In this document: positions 1 through 9,151 of the stretch, piece after piece
Numbering within the stretch: position 1 is the first letter of the stretch
How the letters are laid out: the number at the start of each line of letters is the position of its first letter
Source: Bacteroidales bacterium
GTDB lineage: Bacteria > Bacteroidota > Bacteroidia > Bacteroidales > Salinivirgaceae
DNA: 64,000 bases
Assembly: GCA_012519055.1 (NCBI GenBank)
Contig: JAAYQU010000010.1
Coordinates: forward strand, 1 to 64,000
Reading direction: 5' to 3'
Program-made: the position numbers and the translations under genes
Notes under the pieces: generated by a model
What the model was told of the DNA's origin: nothing
Seen by the model: the letters and a program-made list of their open reading frames with translations, nothing else
The model's database searches: none

Positions 1-534
1 TATTGTATGATTCTTGATGAAAACTATACTCTTGCGATAGCGTATCTTAATGAAAAACTAAACTCAGATGACAATACAGAGCGCATTTTTGCAGCCATAG
101 ACCTTGCATATATTGACCAATTAATTGAGAACAGCAACAGCGGTAAATCTGCTCAAGATCAGAATTATACCAATATAGCAAAATATATTGATTATAAAGA
201 TGAGATGTTAAGGAAGTTAAGCAGTAGTGCAAACAACATACAAGAGGATATTTTACAAGTTGGACTTGGCTCTGATAATATGATAATTAGCCCAAATCCA
301 ACGCGATTAACACTGAATGTCCGTTACACTACAGATTTAGAATACTCTAACGTTCAAATAAAAATCTTTGATTTGTTAGGTACAGAGTGTCTATATAAAC
401 AAATTAATAATGTAGAGAAGGGAACACACGATTTTACGCTTAACACTTCTGAATTTAGCTCAGGTATTTATATTGTCCGTTTATACGTTAACGGCACTGC
501 TTGTTGTTCACAGAAATTGATAATTAGTGAATAG
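1..534 (+). CDS. C-terminal part of a T9SS cargo protein (5' end outside window)
   Basis: The frame is open from the first base of the window, so this is the C-terminal 177 residues of a longer protein. The last ~80 residues form a type A T9SS sorting domain: it begins with an ISPNP motif, continues with a 'KIFDLLG' strand and a 'SSGIYIVRL' turn, and ends in 'QKLIISE'. In this family the domain directs export through the type IX system and is removed or replaced by a surface anchor. The ~90 residues before it show no domain I recognise. An ATG at 7 exists but I do not take it as the start, because no signal peptide follows it. Function of the passenger part is unknown. Confidence 0.8.
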   Translation, partial: YCMILDENYTLAIAYLNEKLNSDDNTERIFAAIDLAYIDQLIENSNSGKSAQDQNYTNIAKYIDYKDEMLRKLSSSANNIQEDILQVGLGSDNMIISPNPTRLTLNVRYTTDLEYSNVQIKIFDLLGTECLYKQINNVEKGTHDFTLNTSEFSSGIYIVRLYVNGTACCSQKLIISE

Positions 535-550
535 GATATTAATACTGTCA

Positions 551-596
551 CTTCGATAAACTCAGTGACCGTTCGCGGTGGCTGAGTTTATCGAAG
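551..596. repeat. REP-like long hairpin 1
   Basis: Two perfect 15-base arms (CTTCGATAAACTCAG at 551-565 and its reverse complement at 582-596) enclose a second small stem, ACCG/CGGT, capped by TTCG. The whole element is 46 bases. Arms built on CTTCGA...CTCAG resemble dispersed palindromes that I recall from many Bacteroidota genomes. It lies 17 bases after the stop of the upstream gene and could also act on transcript ends. Confidence 0.7.
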
Positions 597-630
597 CCAC
601 ATTTAAGAAACTTAAAAACACAATTGTATG

Positions 631-680
631 TTTCGACGATTGTTGGGCTTGTATTTTGACAGGCTCAATAATCTTCGAAA
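631..680. repeat. REP-like long hairpin 2
   Basis: Arms at 631-652 and 659-680 pair over 22 positions with one mismatch and three G-T wobbles, around a 6-base loop. The outer arm ends are TTTCGA/TCGAAA and the inner part contains a GACAGGCTCA-type sequence, so it looks related to the hairpin at 551-596. The wobble-type differences suggest that the folded RNA or single-stranded form matters. Confidence 0.6.
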
Positions 681-786
681 TATTAACTCAACAACCGAAA
701 CAAAGTAAAATAATAACTTTTTGATAATCAGCATTTTTTTTGGCTGATAGTAATATCTTAGAAAACAAACTAAAGTTTTGAAACCC

Positions 787-2337
787 ATGAATAAAACCAA
801 ACACATAATAGTCAGCCTACTTGCTCTGGCAATTAGCACAGCTACCTTGGCACAAGCAGTAGGCGAAAAGTTTAAGTTTCAGACCAATTACTACCTCGTC
901 ACAAGCCTCGATCCTCCAACGGTAGCAGTAACCTGTCAATATAGTGGCTATCCATCATACTGGGATTATTCTGAAGAACCATACGGAGAGGTAGTTATAC
1001 GTAGCTCTGTAACCTATAAAAATACAGTATTTACAGTTACAGCTATTGGAAATTATGCTTTCCATGGTTGTAGTCGTATAACATCTATTCTTATTCCTGA
1101 ATCGGTAATATCATTTGGTTTTTGTTCTTTCAAAAATTGTAGCAGTTTAATATCAATTAATATCCCTGACTCATTGACTTTTTTAGGAAGCTATACTTTT
1201 GGTAACTGTACAAGTTTAACGTCAATTGTTATTCCGGATAAGGTAACTTTTATAGGAAGTTATACCTTTTTCCAATGTTACAATTTAACATCTGTTGTTA
1301 TTCCTGAATCTGTAAAATCAATTGATGAGGCTGCATTTGGCTATTGTGTTAGTTTAACCTCAATTACACTTCCTGAATCTGTCACTACACTTAAAGAATT
1401 TGCTTTTGCCCATTGTTTCAATTTAACATCGATTAATATTCCCGAATCCGTTGTTTCAATAGGAAATCATGCTTTTCGCCTTAGTGAAAGTTTAACGTCA
1501 ATTACTATTCCTAAATCTGTAACCTCAATCGGTATGGGTGCTTTTGCTTTTTCAGGCTTAACTTCGGTTGATTTTCAGGCATCTATAACTACAGTTACCG
1601 ATTATGCTTTTGCAGGTTGTAAGAGTTTAACCTCAATTACTATCCCTGAAACTGTTAAAGCGATTGGAATAGAGGCGTTTTGCCAATGCAGTAATTTAAA
1701 GTATGTTACAATTCCTGAATCGGTAACTACAATTAGGAACTATGCTTTTAGCGATTGTACTAGCTTGGTATCAGTGAATTTTCCAGAATCCATTAAATCA
1801 ATTGCAGATGAGGTGTTTTATGGTTGCAGTAGCTTAAAATCAATTACCATTCCTGCCTCTATTAAATCAATAGGCAATCTTGCCTTTTACAATTGTTCTG
1901 GCTTAACTTCTATTACTTCTTACGTAACAGACCCGAGCTCAGTAATACTAAAAAGAGATGTCTTTTATGGAGTTCCTAAAGGCACAGAGCCTAATGCGTG
2001 TGTGCTAAATGTGCCAGAAGGTAGTATAACACTCTACGAAAATGCTAACCAGTGGCAAGACTTTTTCCCAAATATATTTGTAGGTGTTGAGGATACTCCG
2101 CAAACCTCAATTGTTATCTATCCAAATCCAGCAAGCGACTTGCTCAATATAAAAAGCGATACGCCAATCTATGGTTTTGAGCTTTACGATGCTCTTGGCA
2201 GGTTAGTGTTAAACAAAACCGAAATGTTTAATAATGAGAGCGTTATAGATGTGTCTTCACTTACACGCGGTCTCTATTTTATTAAACTACACACCATAAA
2301 TAGTGTTGCTGAACATAAAGTTTTGATTGAAAATTAA
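787..2337 (+). CDS. BspA-like leucine-rich repeat protein with T9SS sorting domain
   Basis: A secreted surface protein of 516 residues. It starts with a signal peptide (MNKTKHIIVSLLALAISTA, ending at an Ala-Gln junction). From about residue 75 to 380 it has some 13-14 tandem repeats of ~23 residues of the form 'LTSITIPESVTSIGxxAFxxC', the LRR_5/BspA (Treponema pallidum LRR) type. The last ~75 residues are a type A T9SS sorting domain ('IYPNPASDLLNI', 'LYDALGRLV', 'LTRGLYFIKL'). Such repeats commonly mediate adhesion or protein binding; the ligand is not evident. I chose the ATG at 787 over a TTG at 778 because the signal peptide begins cleanly there. Confidence 0.88.
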   Translation: MNKTKHIIVSLLALAISTATLAQAVGEKFKFQTNYYLVTSLDPPTVAVTCQYSGYPSYWDYSEEPYGEVVIRSSVTYKNTVFTVTAIGNYAFHGCSRITSILIPESVISFGFCSFKNCSSLISINIPDSLTFLGSYTFGNCTSLTSIVIPDKVTFIGSYTFFQCYNLTSVVIPESVKSIDEAAFGYCVSLTSITLPESVTTLKEFAFAHCFNLTSINIPESVVSIGNHAFRLSESLTSITIPKSVTSIGMGAFAFSGLTSVDFQASITTVTDYAFAGCKSLTSITIPETVKAIGIEAFCQCSNLKYVTIPESVTTIRNYAFSDCTSLVSVNFPESIKSIADEVFYGCSSLKSITIPASIKSIGNLAFYNCSGLTSITSYVTDPSSVILKRDVFYGVPKGTEPNACVLNVPEGSITLYENANQWQDFFPNIFVGVEDTPQTSIVIYPNPASDLLNIKSDTPIYGFELYDALGRLVLNKTEMFNNESVIDVSSLTRGLYFIKLHTINSVAEHKVLIEN

Positions 2338-2368
2338 TTGCAGGTGCCATTTGATTTAGCTGATAATG

Positions 2369-2740
2369 CTAATCTTCGTCATCATCTTCGTCGTCAAACT
2401 CTATAGGCTCATCATATTCTGAGTCATCTATATCATCATCGTCATCAAACTCGCTATATTTCTCTTCGTATGTCTCTTTTACCTCGTCTTTCAAAATGCC
2501 ATCATCATCAAAGTCATCATCGTCTTCAACAATTTGCATGGCTTCGGTTTTTGTCATTTTAACCAAATAGTAACACTCCTCAGCTTCAAATGGTAAAGCA
2601 CTAACCAATTTACCTTCACGGTCAGTATATGTAACAAGGTTTTGTGTATAGCCTTCTGGATACGCAAGTTTAATTTGCTCTTTTATATCCTCAGGAAGTT
2701 TTTCGTAATCTTTTAAAATGCGTGGTTTATTCCCGTTCAT
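2369..2740 (-). CDS. Small protein with hyperacidic C-terminal tail
   Basis: A 123-residue cytosolic-looking protein without signal peptide or membrane segment. The N-terminal ~75 residues ('PRILKDYEKLPEDIKEQIK', 'GKLVSALPFEAEECYYLVKM') look folded; the last ~50 residues are dominated by Asp and Glu, with several runs of four or five acidic residues. Proteins of this layout occur widely in Bacteroidales with no assigned function as far as I know. The ATG at 2740 is preferred to a TTG at 2755. The tail could mimic nucleic acid or bind cations or basic proteins, which is inference only. Confidence 0.7.
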   Translation of the reverse strand: MNGNKPRILKDYEKLPEDIKEQIKLAYPEGYTQNLVTYTDREGKLVSALPFEAEECYYLVKMTKTEAMQIVEDDDDFDDDGILKDEVKETYEEKYSEFDDDDDIDDSEYDEPIEFDDEDDDED

Positions 2741-2755
2741 AGCATTTAATATCAA

Positions 2756-3142
2756 TAAATAGTATTTGTGTTAATAAATTAAAGTATTCAATAGCTATCT
2801 GCCGCCAAATATCAATATTTTTTTTCTAATAAAACAAATCTACAATTAAAGAAAACACATTTGTATGTATTTTTATAATGGTTAATGCTGATGTTACAAG
2901 TAGATAGCCCAAAAGAGCAATAATAAAGTTAGGACTATTGTATGTGTCCAAACTGTATAAATCCAGAAACTGCGAATTAACAGTTTTTTTTAATAACAAT
3001 TAGATTTAATTACACTTGTTTGTTACCTTTGGACCGTTATCATCGAAAAGAAATGAATTATTACAGCCCAAGCCAGACGCGCAAAGGATTGATTGTGAGG
3101 AATGTAAGGGCGACATGTCTTTAGATAAAACTTTTTAGAAGT
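2756..3142. other. Intergenic region without recognisable gene
   Basis: A 387-base AT-rich spacer between two divergent genes. I see no tRNA, no convincing small ORF and no strong hairpin. It should hold the promoters of both flanking genes; the clearest candidate is the TACCTTTG box at 3024-3031. Confidence 0.6.
3024..3031 (+). promoter_or_regulatory. Candidate Bacteroidota -7 element (TACCTTTG)
   Basis: TACCTTTG fits the Bacteroidota primary-sigma -7 consensus TAnnTTTG exactly. About 20 bases upstream only a weak TTAG stands where TTTG is expected. It would give a leader of ~105 bases for the O-antigen-ligase-like gene. Confidence 0.4.
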
Positions 3143-4396
3143 ATGAGAGCCCTGAGAGAGAAATTTCAAGAAGTGTTAAATAATGGACCCATTGGCATTT
3201 ATCTGATGACTTTTATTATTCCCATTAGCTCAAAGCCTCTGGGAATAGTCGCTGCAATTATTTTTCTTGAAGCATTGGTACGCAAACAGCTTTCAAAAAA
3301 GAAAAATATTCTGAAACAACTTACCTGGAGAAATCCCGGATTGTGGGTTTTTGCTTTTTATTGTTTGCACGTAATAGGGCTTATTTATACGAAAAACTTA
3401 GAGTTTGGTTATATTGACTTAGGCATAAAAGCATCATTTGCAATTTTCCCCTTGATTTTTCTTTTCTATCAACCAGTTATCAAATGGAAATGGTTTGTTA
3501 ATATTTTTATTGCAGGAGCTATTGTTTCAATTATTATAAATTTTTGCATTTCATCTGTTGTTTGTATTCAGGAGTCTAATCTTTTAGTGTTTACAGGTAC
3601 AAAGTTAGCAAACTTAATGCATCGTGGTTATTGGTCAATTTATCTATTAATAGCCGTATACTTTCTTCTTAATAAGGCATTAAACTCACAAATTAAAAAA
3701 AGAAGAAGTGAGTATTTGTTACTTGCTCTATTTATTACTGTTTTCATCGTTTTATCTCTATCCAGAGCAGGATTGGTTGTTTTTTCTATTATGCTTTTAT
3801 GGTTTATTATCAAACTATATAAGCGCCTAAAAAAGTGGATATTTATAGTCGTAACTGCTTCCATTGTTCTAGGATCTTTTTCTGTTTATCAGTTCTTTTC
3901 TCCATTAAAAAGAAGAGTAGATGCAATGTTTATGGAAATACAAAAGCCAAGAGAGGAATACAATATGCACAAATCAGGGAACGTAGTGGCTAGATTTTTA
4001 ACATGGGAGAGTTCGATTCAAATTATTAAAGAAAATTTTTGGTTTGGAGTTGGAACAGGTGACGTGAAAGACGAGCTTAGGCAACAATATTCTGACAGCG
4101 GTTATTTTGCACTTGAAAAATATAATCTAAATAGTCACAATCAATTTTTAAACTCTCATGTTGCCTTAGGAGTTTTCGCCCCACTATTTTTGCTTATGGC
4201 TCTGTTTGTAAACTTACTGAAAAAACGTCCTTTTGATAAGTACTATAGCTGGCGATTTGGAGTAATAATAATACTCTTTTTATCTCTGCTAACCGAATCC
4301 ACGCTTGAAGCGCAGGCTGGCATTATGCCTTATGCTTTTTTACTCTGCTTTTTTTACAGTTCAAGGGTTGAGGAGGAGATAACAGAGCATTCATAG
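3143..4396 (+). CDS. O-antigen ligase / Wzy-like polymerase family membrane protein
   Basis: A 417-residue integral membrane protein with roughly ten hydrophobic segments. It resembles the O-antigen ligase (Wzy_C, WaaL-like) family, whose members transfer or polymerise undecaprenyl-linked glycans at the periplasmic face. Family features visible here are the 'LSRAGLVVF' membrane segment at about residue 195, a large loop before residue 340, and 'NSHNQFLNSHVALG', which carries the conserved HNxxL-type His. Length is normal. It stands alone: no other glycan-assembly genes are adjacent, so substrate and exact role (ligase or polymerase) cannot be told. It converges on mfd with a 34-base gap. Confidence 0.8.
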   Translation: MRALREKFQEVLNNGPIGIYLMTFIIPISSKPLGIVAAIIFLEALVRKQLSKKKNILKQLTWRNPGLWVFAFYCLHVIGLIYTKNLEFGYIDLGIKASFAIFPLIFLFYQPVIKWKWFVNIFIAGAIVSIIINFCISSVVCIQESNLLVFTGTKLANLMHRGYWSIYLLIAVYFLLNKALNSQIKKRRSEYLLLALFITVFIVLSLSRAGLVVFSIMLLWFIIKLYKRLKKWIFIVVTASIVLGSFSVYQFFSPLKRRVDAMFMEIQKPREEYNMHKSGNVVARFLTWESSIQIIKENFWFGVGTGDVKDELRQQYSDSGYFALEKYNLNSHNQFLNSHVALGVFAPLFLLMALFVNLLKKRPFDKYYSWRFGVIIILFLSLLTESTLEAQAGIMPYAFLLCFFYSSRVEEEITEHS

Positions 4397-4430
4397 TTTA
4401 CTGAAGCTCAGCCTGTTTAATTGACAATTG

Positions 4431-7400
4431 CTAATTGATTAAAAACATCTCAAGCAGCTTGTTTGCTGCCGAAACCGATTTTATTTTTTCAACAACAAGT
4501 CTAAGTTTCCCGCCGTGTTCCTGCAAACGAGCTAAATTTGGCTCCCTTTGCAGAACCAAAAGCATATTTTGGAATATTTTGCTGTCGAAAAAGTCCGATT
4601 CTTGGTCGCTAATAAAATAACAGATCATTTTTTGCTGTTTTATTACAATCTTTTCAAATCCAAGCGTAACGGCTTTACGGCGAAGTTTCACAACATTTAT
4701 TAACTCTTCCGTCTCTTTTGGAATTTTACCAAATCGGTCGATAAGCATTGTTGAGAATTGTTGCAATTCCTCATCTGTTGTTATATTATCTAGCTGTTTG
4801 TAAAGCTTAATTCTTTCTGCAATGTTGCTGATATAACTATCCGGGAATAAAACCTCTAAATCGGTATCAATTTGACAATCTTTTGTTGTTTCAATAGTTG
4901 AGACTTGTTCGTTGTTAGGACGATTGCCAAGCAGGTTTTTAAACTCCTGCTCTTTAAGTTCCAAAACAGCTTCCTGTAAAACGGTTTGGTAGGTTTCGTA
5001 GCCAAGCTGTGATATAAAACCGCTCTGTTCTCCACCCAACAGATTTCCCGCACCACGTATATCCAAATCTTGTAAAGCGATATTTAGCCCACTACCCAAT
5101 TCAGAAAAAGATTCAATAGCCTGTAAACGTCTTCTCGACTCTGCTGGCAAAAGCTGTAGCGGCGGAGTTAAAAGATAACAAAACGCTTTTCTGTTTGAGC
5201 GACCAACCCTTCCTCTCAGCTGGTGCAAGTCCGATAGTCCAAAATTATGTGCATCGTTGATAATCATTGTGTTTGCATTCGGAATATCTAAACCCGACTC
5301 GATTATGGTGGTCGCAATCAAAACGTCATATTTCTCGTCAATAAACTCGAGCATGATTTTTTCTAATTGCCGACCCTCCATTTGTCCGTGAGCGTGAACT
5401 ACTCTTGCTTTTGGGCAAATCTCCTTTACAATTCTTTCAATTTCAACGATGTTTTGAATTCTATTATGTACAAAAAAGACCTGTCCGCCTCTATTAATTT
5501 CATAATCAATAGCCTCCATAATAATATTGGTGTCGAAAGTGTGTACCTCTGTTGTAATGGGAAGTCGGTTAGGAGGAGGAGTTTTTATAATTGACAAGTC
5601 GCGGGCACCCATAAGCGAAAACTGTAGTGTACGAGGAATAGGTGTAGCTGTTAAAGTAAGTGTGTCTACATTAACTTTCATGGCTCGGAGTTTCTCTTTT
5701 GTTTTTACACCGAATTTTTGTTCCTCGTCAATTATTAACAGTCCTAAGTCTTTGAATTGTACGTCATTGGAAACTAGTCTGTGCGTGCCTATAATAATAT
5801 CGACCAAACCATTTTTCAAGTCATGCAAAACAGCCTTTACCTCTTTAGTGCTTCTCATTCTTGAAACATATTCAATTCGTACCGGGAAGTCTTTTAACCT
5901 TTCGGTAAAGGTTTTCATATGTTGAAAAGCCAAAATGGTTGTTGGCACAAGTACTGCAGTCTGTTTGTTGTCGCAGGCAGCCTTAAAAGCGGCTCTTATT
6001 GCCACTTCGGTTTTACCAAATCCAACATCACCGCAGACTAATCTGTCCATTGGTGACGAACTCTCCATATCAGCTTTAACAGCTTTGGTTGCCAGCTCTT
6101 GGTCTGGAGTATCTTCGTAAATAAAACTCGCTTCAAGTTGCTGGTTTAGATAAGAGTCAGCCGAAAATGAATATCCCGGTTGTTGCAAACGTTCGGCATA
6201 GAGGCTAATAAGCTCGCGAGCAATATCTTTTATCTTACTTTTAGCATTGCTTTTTGTGTTTTGCCATAGTGCAGAACCCAATTTGTGGATCTTCGGAGGA
6301 ATGGCATCTTTACCTTTGTATTTGCTAATTTTATGTAACGCATGAATATTGACATACAACGTATCGTTATCGCGGTATACCAATTTTATAACCTCTTGAA
6401 TTTTCCCGTTGACCTCAATTTTTTCAAGCCCACCAAAATATCCCACACCATGGTCGATATGTACAACATAGTCGCCCGGATGTAAAGAGGTAATATCATC
6501 TAAAGTAAGGGCATCCTTACGCGTAAATCCAAGCTTAACTCTGTATTTGTGGTATCTGTCGAAAATTTGATGATCGGTAAAAACACAAATTTTTAAATCG
6601 TGATCGATAAAGCCCTTGTGTACAGTGCCTAAAGTTGTGTGAAAACTTAAGGTGTTATCAATTTGATTTAAAATAGCGTTAATTCTATCAATCTGTTTTT
6701 GCTGTTCAGATACAATTAATACTTCGTAATTCAACTTGTTGTATTCAGTAATAGTCTGCTGTAGAAGCTCAAAATTTTTTGAAAAATTCGGTTGCGGTTC
6801 GACTTGAAATGTAAAAGGAGTATCCGAGTCTATATTCCTAATATTGTGGATTATTGGGAAATGTTCTAAGTTTTTTAGCAACTCGTCAGCATTTGTAACA
6901 ATGTTTTTTATATCAATTTCAAGTTCATTTTCTTTTTCAATCGATGTCTCCCACAAAAATTTAAGTTTACTTTCTGTAAATCTGTAATCGTCATAAACAA
7001 TAACTGTGTTTTCGCGTAATATGTGTGATATTGGAACTCTGTTTCCTTCGTTTTTGTTTATGCCCAGGTTAGGAATTATGCTCATGCTATCAGTCTGATA
7101 TTCAGACGTCTGGGTCTCAATATCGAAAACGCGGATACTGTCAACCGTATCACCCATAAAATCAATGCGATAGGGGGAGATGTTTGAAAATGAAAAAATG
7201 TCAACAATACCACCTCGAACTGCAAACTGACCAGGTTCATATACGAAATCTACATATGTAAAATTATATGTTAGAAGTAAATCGGTTAAAAAGTCGGGTG
7301 ACAGGTTTTCACCTTTATGCAATGAGATTGTATTAGAGACGATATCGTCTCTAGAAACAGAGGTTTCAATAAGTGACTCGGGATATGTTACAATAAAAAG

Positions 7401-7766
7401 AGGCTCTCTTTTTGTATCAACAATTATTCTAATACTTTCACCACGTATGAGCGCCGATTCCGGGTCGTGTTGCCCATAAATAGCGGCACGTTTAAAGTCA
7501 GAGACAAGTAAGCAACAATTTTCATCGCCAAGTACTGATTGCGCTTCGTTGTGCAAGTATGCTGCCTCTTCGCGGTCGTTGGCAACGACAAAAATATCAG
7601 ATTTAGATTTTTTGAAAAGAGCGAAGAGAAAAAAACTGAAAGCCGATTCGTTCAGTCCTGATAATGAAATGGTACCTGTTTTGGAAAATCTTTTTAATAA
7701 TGGGTCAACATTTTTATGTCTCAGGTACTTTTCAAATAATGAGGAAAGATTGAAATGTGAGGTCAT
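4431..7766 (-). CDS. mfd: Transcription-repair coupling factor Mfd
   Basis: An 1111-residue SF2 translocase that removes RNA polymerase stalled at DNA lesions and recruits UvrA. Domain order is complete: the UvrB-like N-terminal module, the RNA-polymerase-interacting CarD-like domain ('LHPGDYVVHIDHGVGYFGG', about residue 430), the helicase core with Walker A 'GDVGFGKTEVA', Walker B 'LLIIDEEQKFG', motif III 'LTLTATPIPRTL' and motif VI 'QLRGRVGRS', then the C-terminal TRCF domain. The ATG at 7766 is preferred over a TTG one codon earlier. The stop codon lies inside a short CAATTGCTAATTG repeat found at other gene ends here. Confidence 0.97.
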   Translation of the reverse strand: MTSHFNLSSLFEKYLRHKNVDPLLKRFSKTGTISLSGLNESAFSFFLFALFKKSKSDIFVVANDREEAAYLHNEAQSVLGDENCCLLVSDFKRAAIYGQHDPESALIRGESIRIIVDTKREPLFIVTYPESLIETSVSRDDIVSNTISLHKGENLSPDFLTDLLLTYNFTYVDFVYEPGQFAVRGGIVDIFSFSNISPYRIDFMGDTVDSIRVFDIETQTSEYQTDSMSIIPNLGINKNEGNRVPISHILRENTVIVYDDYRFTESKLKFLWETSIEKENELEIDIKNIVTNADELLKNLEHFPIIHNIRNIDSDTPFTFQVEPQPNFSKNFELLQQTITEYNKLNYEVLIVSEQQKQIDRINAILNQIDNTLSFHTTLGTVHKGFIDHDLKICVFTDHQIFDRYHKYRVKLGFTRKDALTLDDITSLHPGDYVVHIDHGVGYFGGLEKIEVNGKIQEVIKLVYRDNDTLYVNIHALHKISKYKGKDAIPPKIHKLGSALWQNTKSNAKSKIKDIARELISLYAERLQQPGYSFSADSYLNQQLEASFIYEDTPDQELATKAVKADMESSSPMDRLVCGDVGFGKTEVAIRAAFKAACDNKQTAVLVPTTILAFQHMKTFTERLKDFPVRIEYVSRMRSTKEVKAVLHDLKNGLVDIIIGTHRLVSNDVQFKDLGLLIIDEEQKFGVKTKEKLRAMKVNVDTLTLTATPIPRTLQFSLMGARDLSIIKTPPPNRLPITTEVHTFDTNIIMEAIDYEINRGGQVFFVHNRIQNIVEIERIVKEICPKARVVHAHGQMEGRQLEKIMLEFIDEKYDVLIATTIIESGLDIPNANTMIINDAHNFGLSDLHQLRGRVGRSNRKAFCYLLTPPLQLLPAESRRRLQAIESFSELGSGLNIALQDLDIRGAGNLLGGEQSGFISQLGYETYQTVLQEAVLELKEQEFKNLLGNRPNNEQVSTIETTKDCQIDTDLEVLFPDSYISNIAERIKLYKQLDNITTDEELQQFSTMLIDRFGKIPKETEELINVVKLRRKAVTLGFEKIVIKQQKMICYFISDQESDFFDSKIFQNMLLVLQREPNLARLQEHGGKLRLVVEKIKSVSAANKLLEMFLIN

Positions 7767-7790
7767 CAATTAATTTCTGTTGTTGCTGAT

Positions 7791-7827
7791 TTTTTAAAAA
7801 AGCCCTATGATGGCTAATCACAGGGCT
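7791..7827 (-). terminator. Intrinsic terminator after the SiaC-like gene
   Basis: AGCCCT (7801-7806) pairs with AGGGCT (7822-7827), extended inward by four more pairs after one mismatch. On the minus strand it is followed by a run of T (7796-7800). It ends the SiaC-like transcript before mfd. Confidence 0.8.
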
Positions 7828-7851
7828 AGGTTAAAATTTTTATTAAAGACT

Positions 7852-8244
7852 TTAATCGAAAGGGTTTGCCACTTCGATAAGTTTAATTGGCACTTTTTTA
7901 AGCATTGAATAAATTTCACCCTCTGATCGAATGTCATCGTCGTCGGCATTGTAATACCACTCAATTTCGATAGGAAGATCGGACTTGTAATCCTCTTCAA
8001 GCTTTGTAAGAATTACCGAAATCATTTTGGCAGATGCTGAATTTAGATAATCCAACTTGAACTTGAAAACGATCGGATCGCCTTTTACTTTGCCCATATT
8101 TTCATCAACCCACTTGATAATGGGGTCATATGTTTTGACAACATTTTCAGGTAAAGACATACCGGAAATCTCAAAATGATTTTCGACCGGGTCTAATATT
8201 ACTCTTGGAGTTTTTGGGGTGGCTTCAATTATTAATGCTTCCAT
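7852..8244 (-). CDS. SiaC-like regulatory phosphoprotein (DUF1987)
   Basis: A 130-residue soluble protein matching the DUF1987/SiaC family. Visible hallmarks are the N-terminal 'TPKTPRVILDP', the 'FEISGMSLPENV' segment and 'LDYLNSASAKMI' with the Ser/Thr-containing loop that is phosphorylated in SiaC. In Pseudomonas SiaC is phosphorylated by SiaB, dephosphorylated by SiaA, and activates the diguanylate cyclase SiaD. No SiaA, SiaB or SiaD partner lies nearby; the next gene is mfd, separated by a terminator. The role in this organism is therefore open. The ATG at 8244 is the only good start. Confidence 0.8.
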   Translation of the reverse strand: MEALIIEATPKTPRVILDPVENHFEISGMSLPENVVKTYDPIIKWVDENMGKVKGDPIVFKFKLDYLNSASAKMISVILTKLEEDYKSDLPIEIEWYYNADDDDIRSEGEIYSMLKKVPIKLIEVANPFD

Positions 8245-8437
8245 AGTTAGTAAAAGAGAATTAGATCTCCAAAGATAATATTTTTATGATAAAAACAACC
8301 GTTTTTTTTAACTATTATACAATTTCAACAATTATTTTCGTTTTTAGTATGTTATTATTATCTGTTTTAATATTACTTTCGGCATTTTATTGTTAAATAA
8401 TAAATTTACGATTGAATAAATATACAACCGCTCATTG

Positions 8438-9151
8438 ATGCATGTAGTAATTGATATAGGAAACACAACAACAAAAGTAGGATATTTCAAAGATAGCGAG
8501 CTGATTGATAAAAAAACAGTCGAAACCAAAGATGTATGTTACGACGACTTGTTTAGTACTCACACTAATGCTGCTATTATTGCTTCCTCAGGGAAATTAT
8601 TAACAGGAATAGATAATTATATGACAGATAAAAATATACCGTTTCATGTTCTGTCATATAAAACAAAATTACCCATAAAAATTGATTATAAAACACCAGA
8701 GACTTTGGGGTTAGACAGAATAGCAGGTTCGGTTGGTGCAACAGTTCTTTTCCCCAATAAACCTAGTCTGATTATTGATATTGGAACAGCGGTTACTTAT
8801 GATTTAGTTGTAAACAACTGTTTTAAGGGCGGAAATATATCTCCAGGACTTAAATTAAGATATCTATCTTTAAACGAACATACAGAGAAACTACCTTTAG
8901 TAAGCGCTGTTGATAATCAACAATTATATGGGAAATCAACAGTAGAGGCAATAGAAAATGGTGTTTTTAATGGACTAAAATATGAGATAGAAACCACTAT
9001 AAAGCACTTTAGTGAAATTTATAGCGGTCTTAACATAATAATAACAGGAGGAGACGCACATTTTTTTGTCAATATAATAAAAACAGCGATATTTGTAGAA
9101 CCAAATTTAGTACTCATAGGGTTAAACCACATACTTTTATACAATGTATAG
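8438..9151 (+). CDS. coaX: Type III pantothenate kinase
   Basis: Phosphorylates pantothenate in the first step of coenzyme A synthesis. The 237-residue protein has the ASKHA-fold motifs of the CoaX family: the phosphate loop DIGNTTTK (residues 6-13), GLDR (91-94) with the catalytic Asp, and DIGTAVTYD (114-122). Length is typical. The ATG at 8438 puts the phosphate loop at the expected distance; a TTG one codon upstream is less likely. Its end overlaps the next gene by 8 bases, so it is translationally coupled to the envelope cluster, an arrangement I recall from other Bacteroidales. Confidence 0.93.
   Translation: MHVVIDIGNTTTKVGYFKDSELIDKKTVETKDVCYDDLFSTHTNAAIIASSGKLLTGIDNYMTDKNIPFHVLSYKTKLPIKIDYKTPETLGLDRIAGSVGATVLFPNKPSLIIDIGTAVTYDLVVNNCFKGGNISPGLKLRYLSLNEHTEKLPLVSAVDNQQLYGKSTVEAIENGVFNGLKYEIETTIKHFSEIYSGLNIIITGGDAHFFVNIIKTAIFVEPNLVLIGLNHILLYNV

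Noticed and set aside
5527-5925. 132-codon frame antisense to mfd
   Set aside because: Shadow frame inside the conserved helicase core of mfd.
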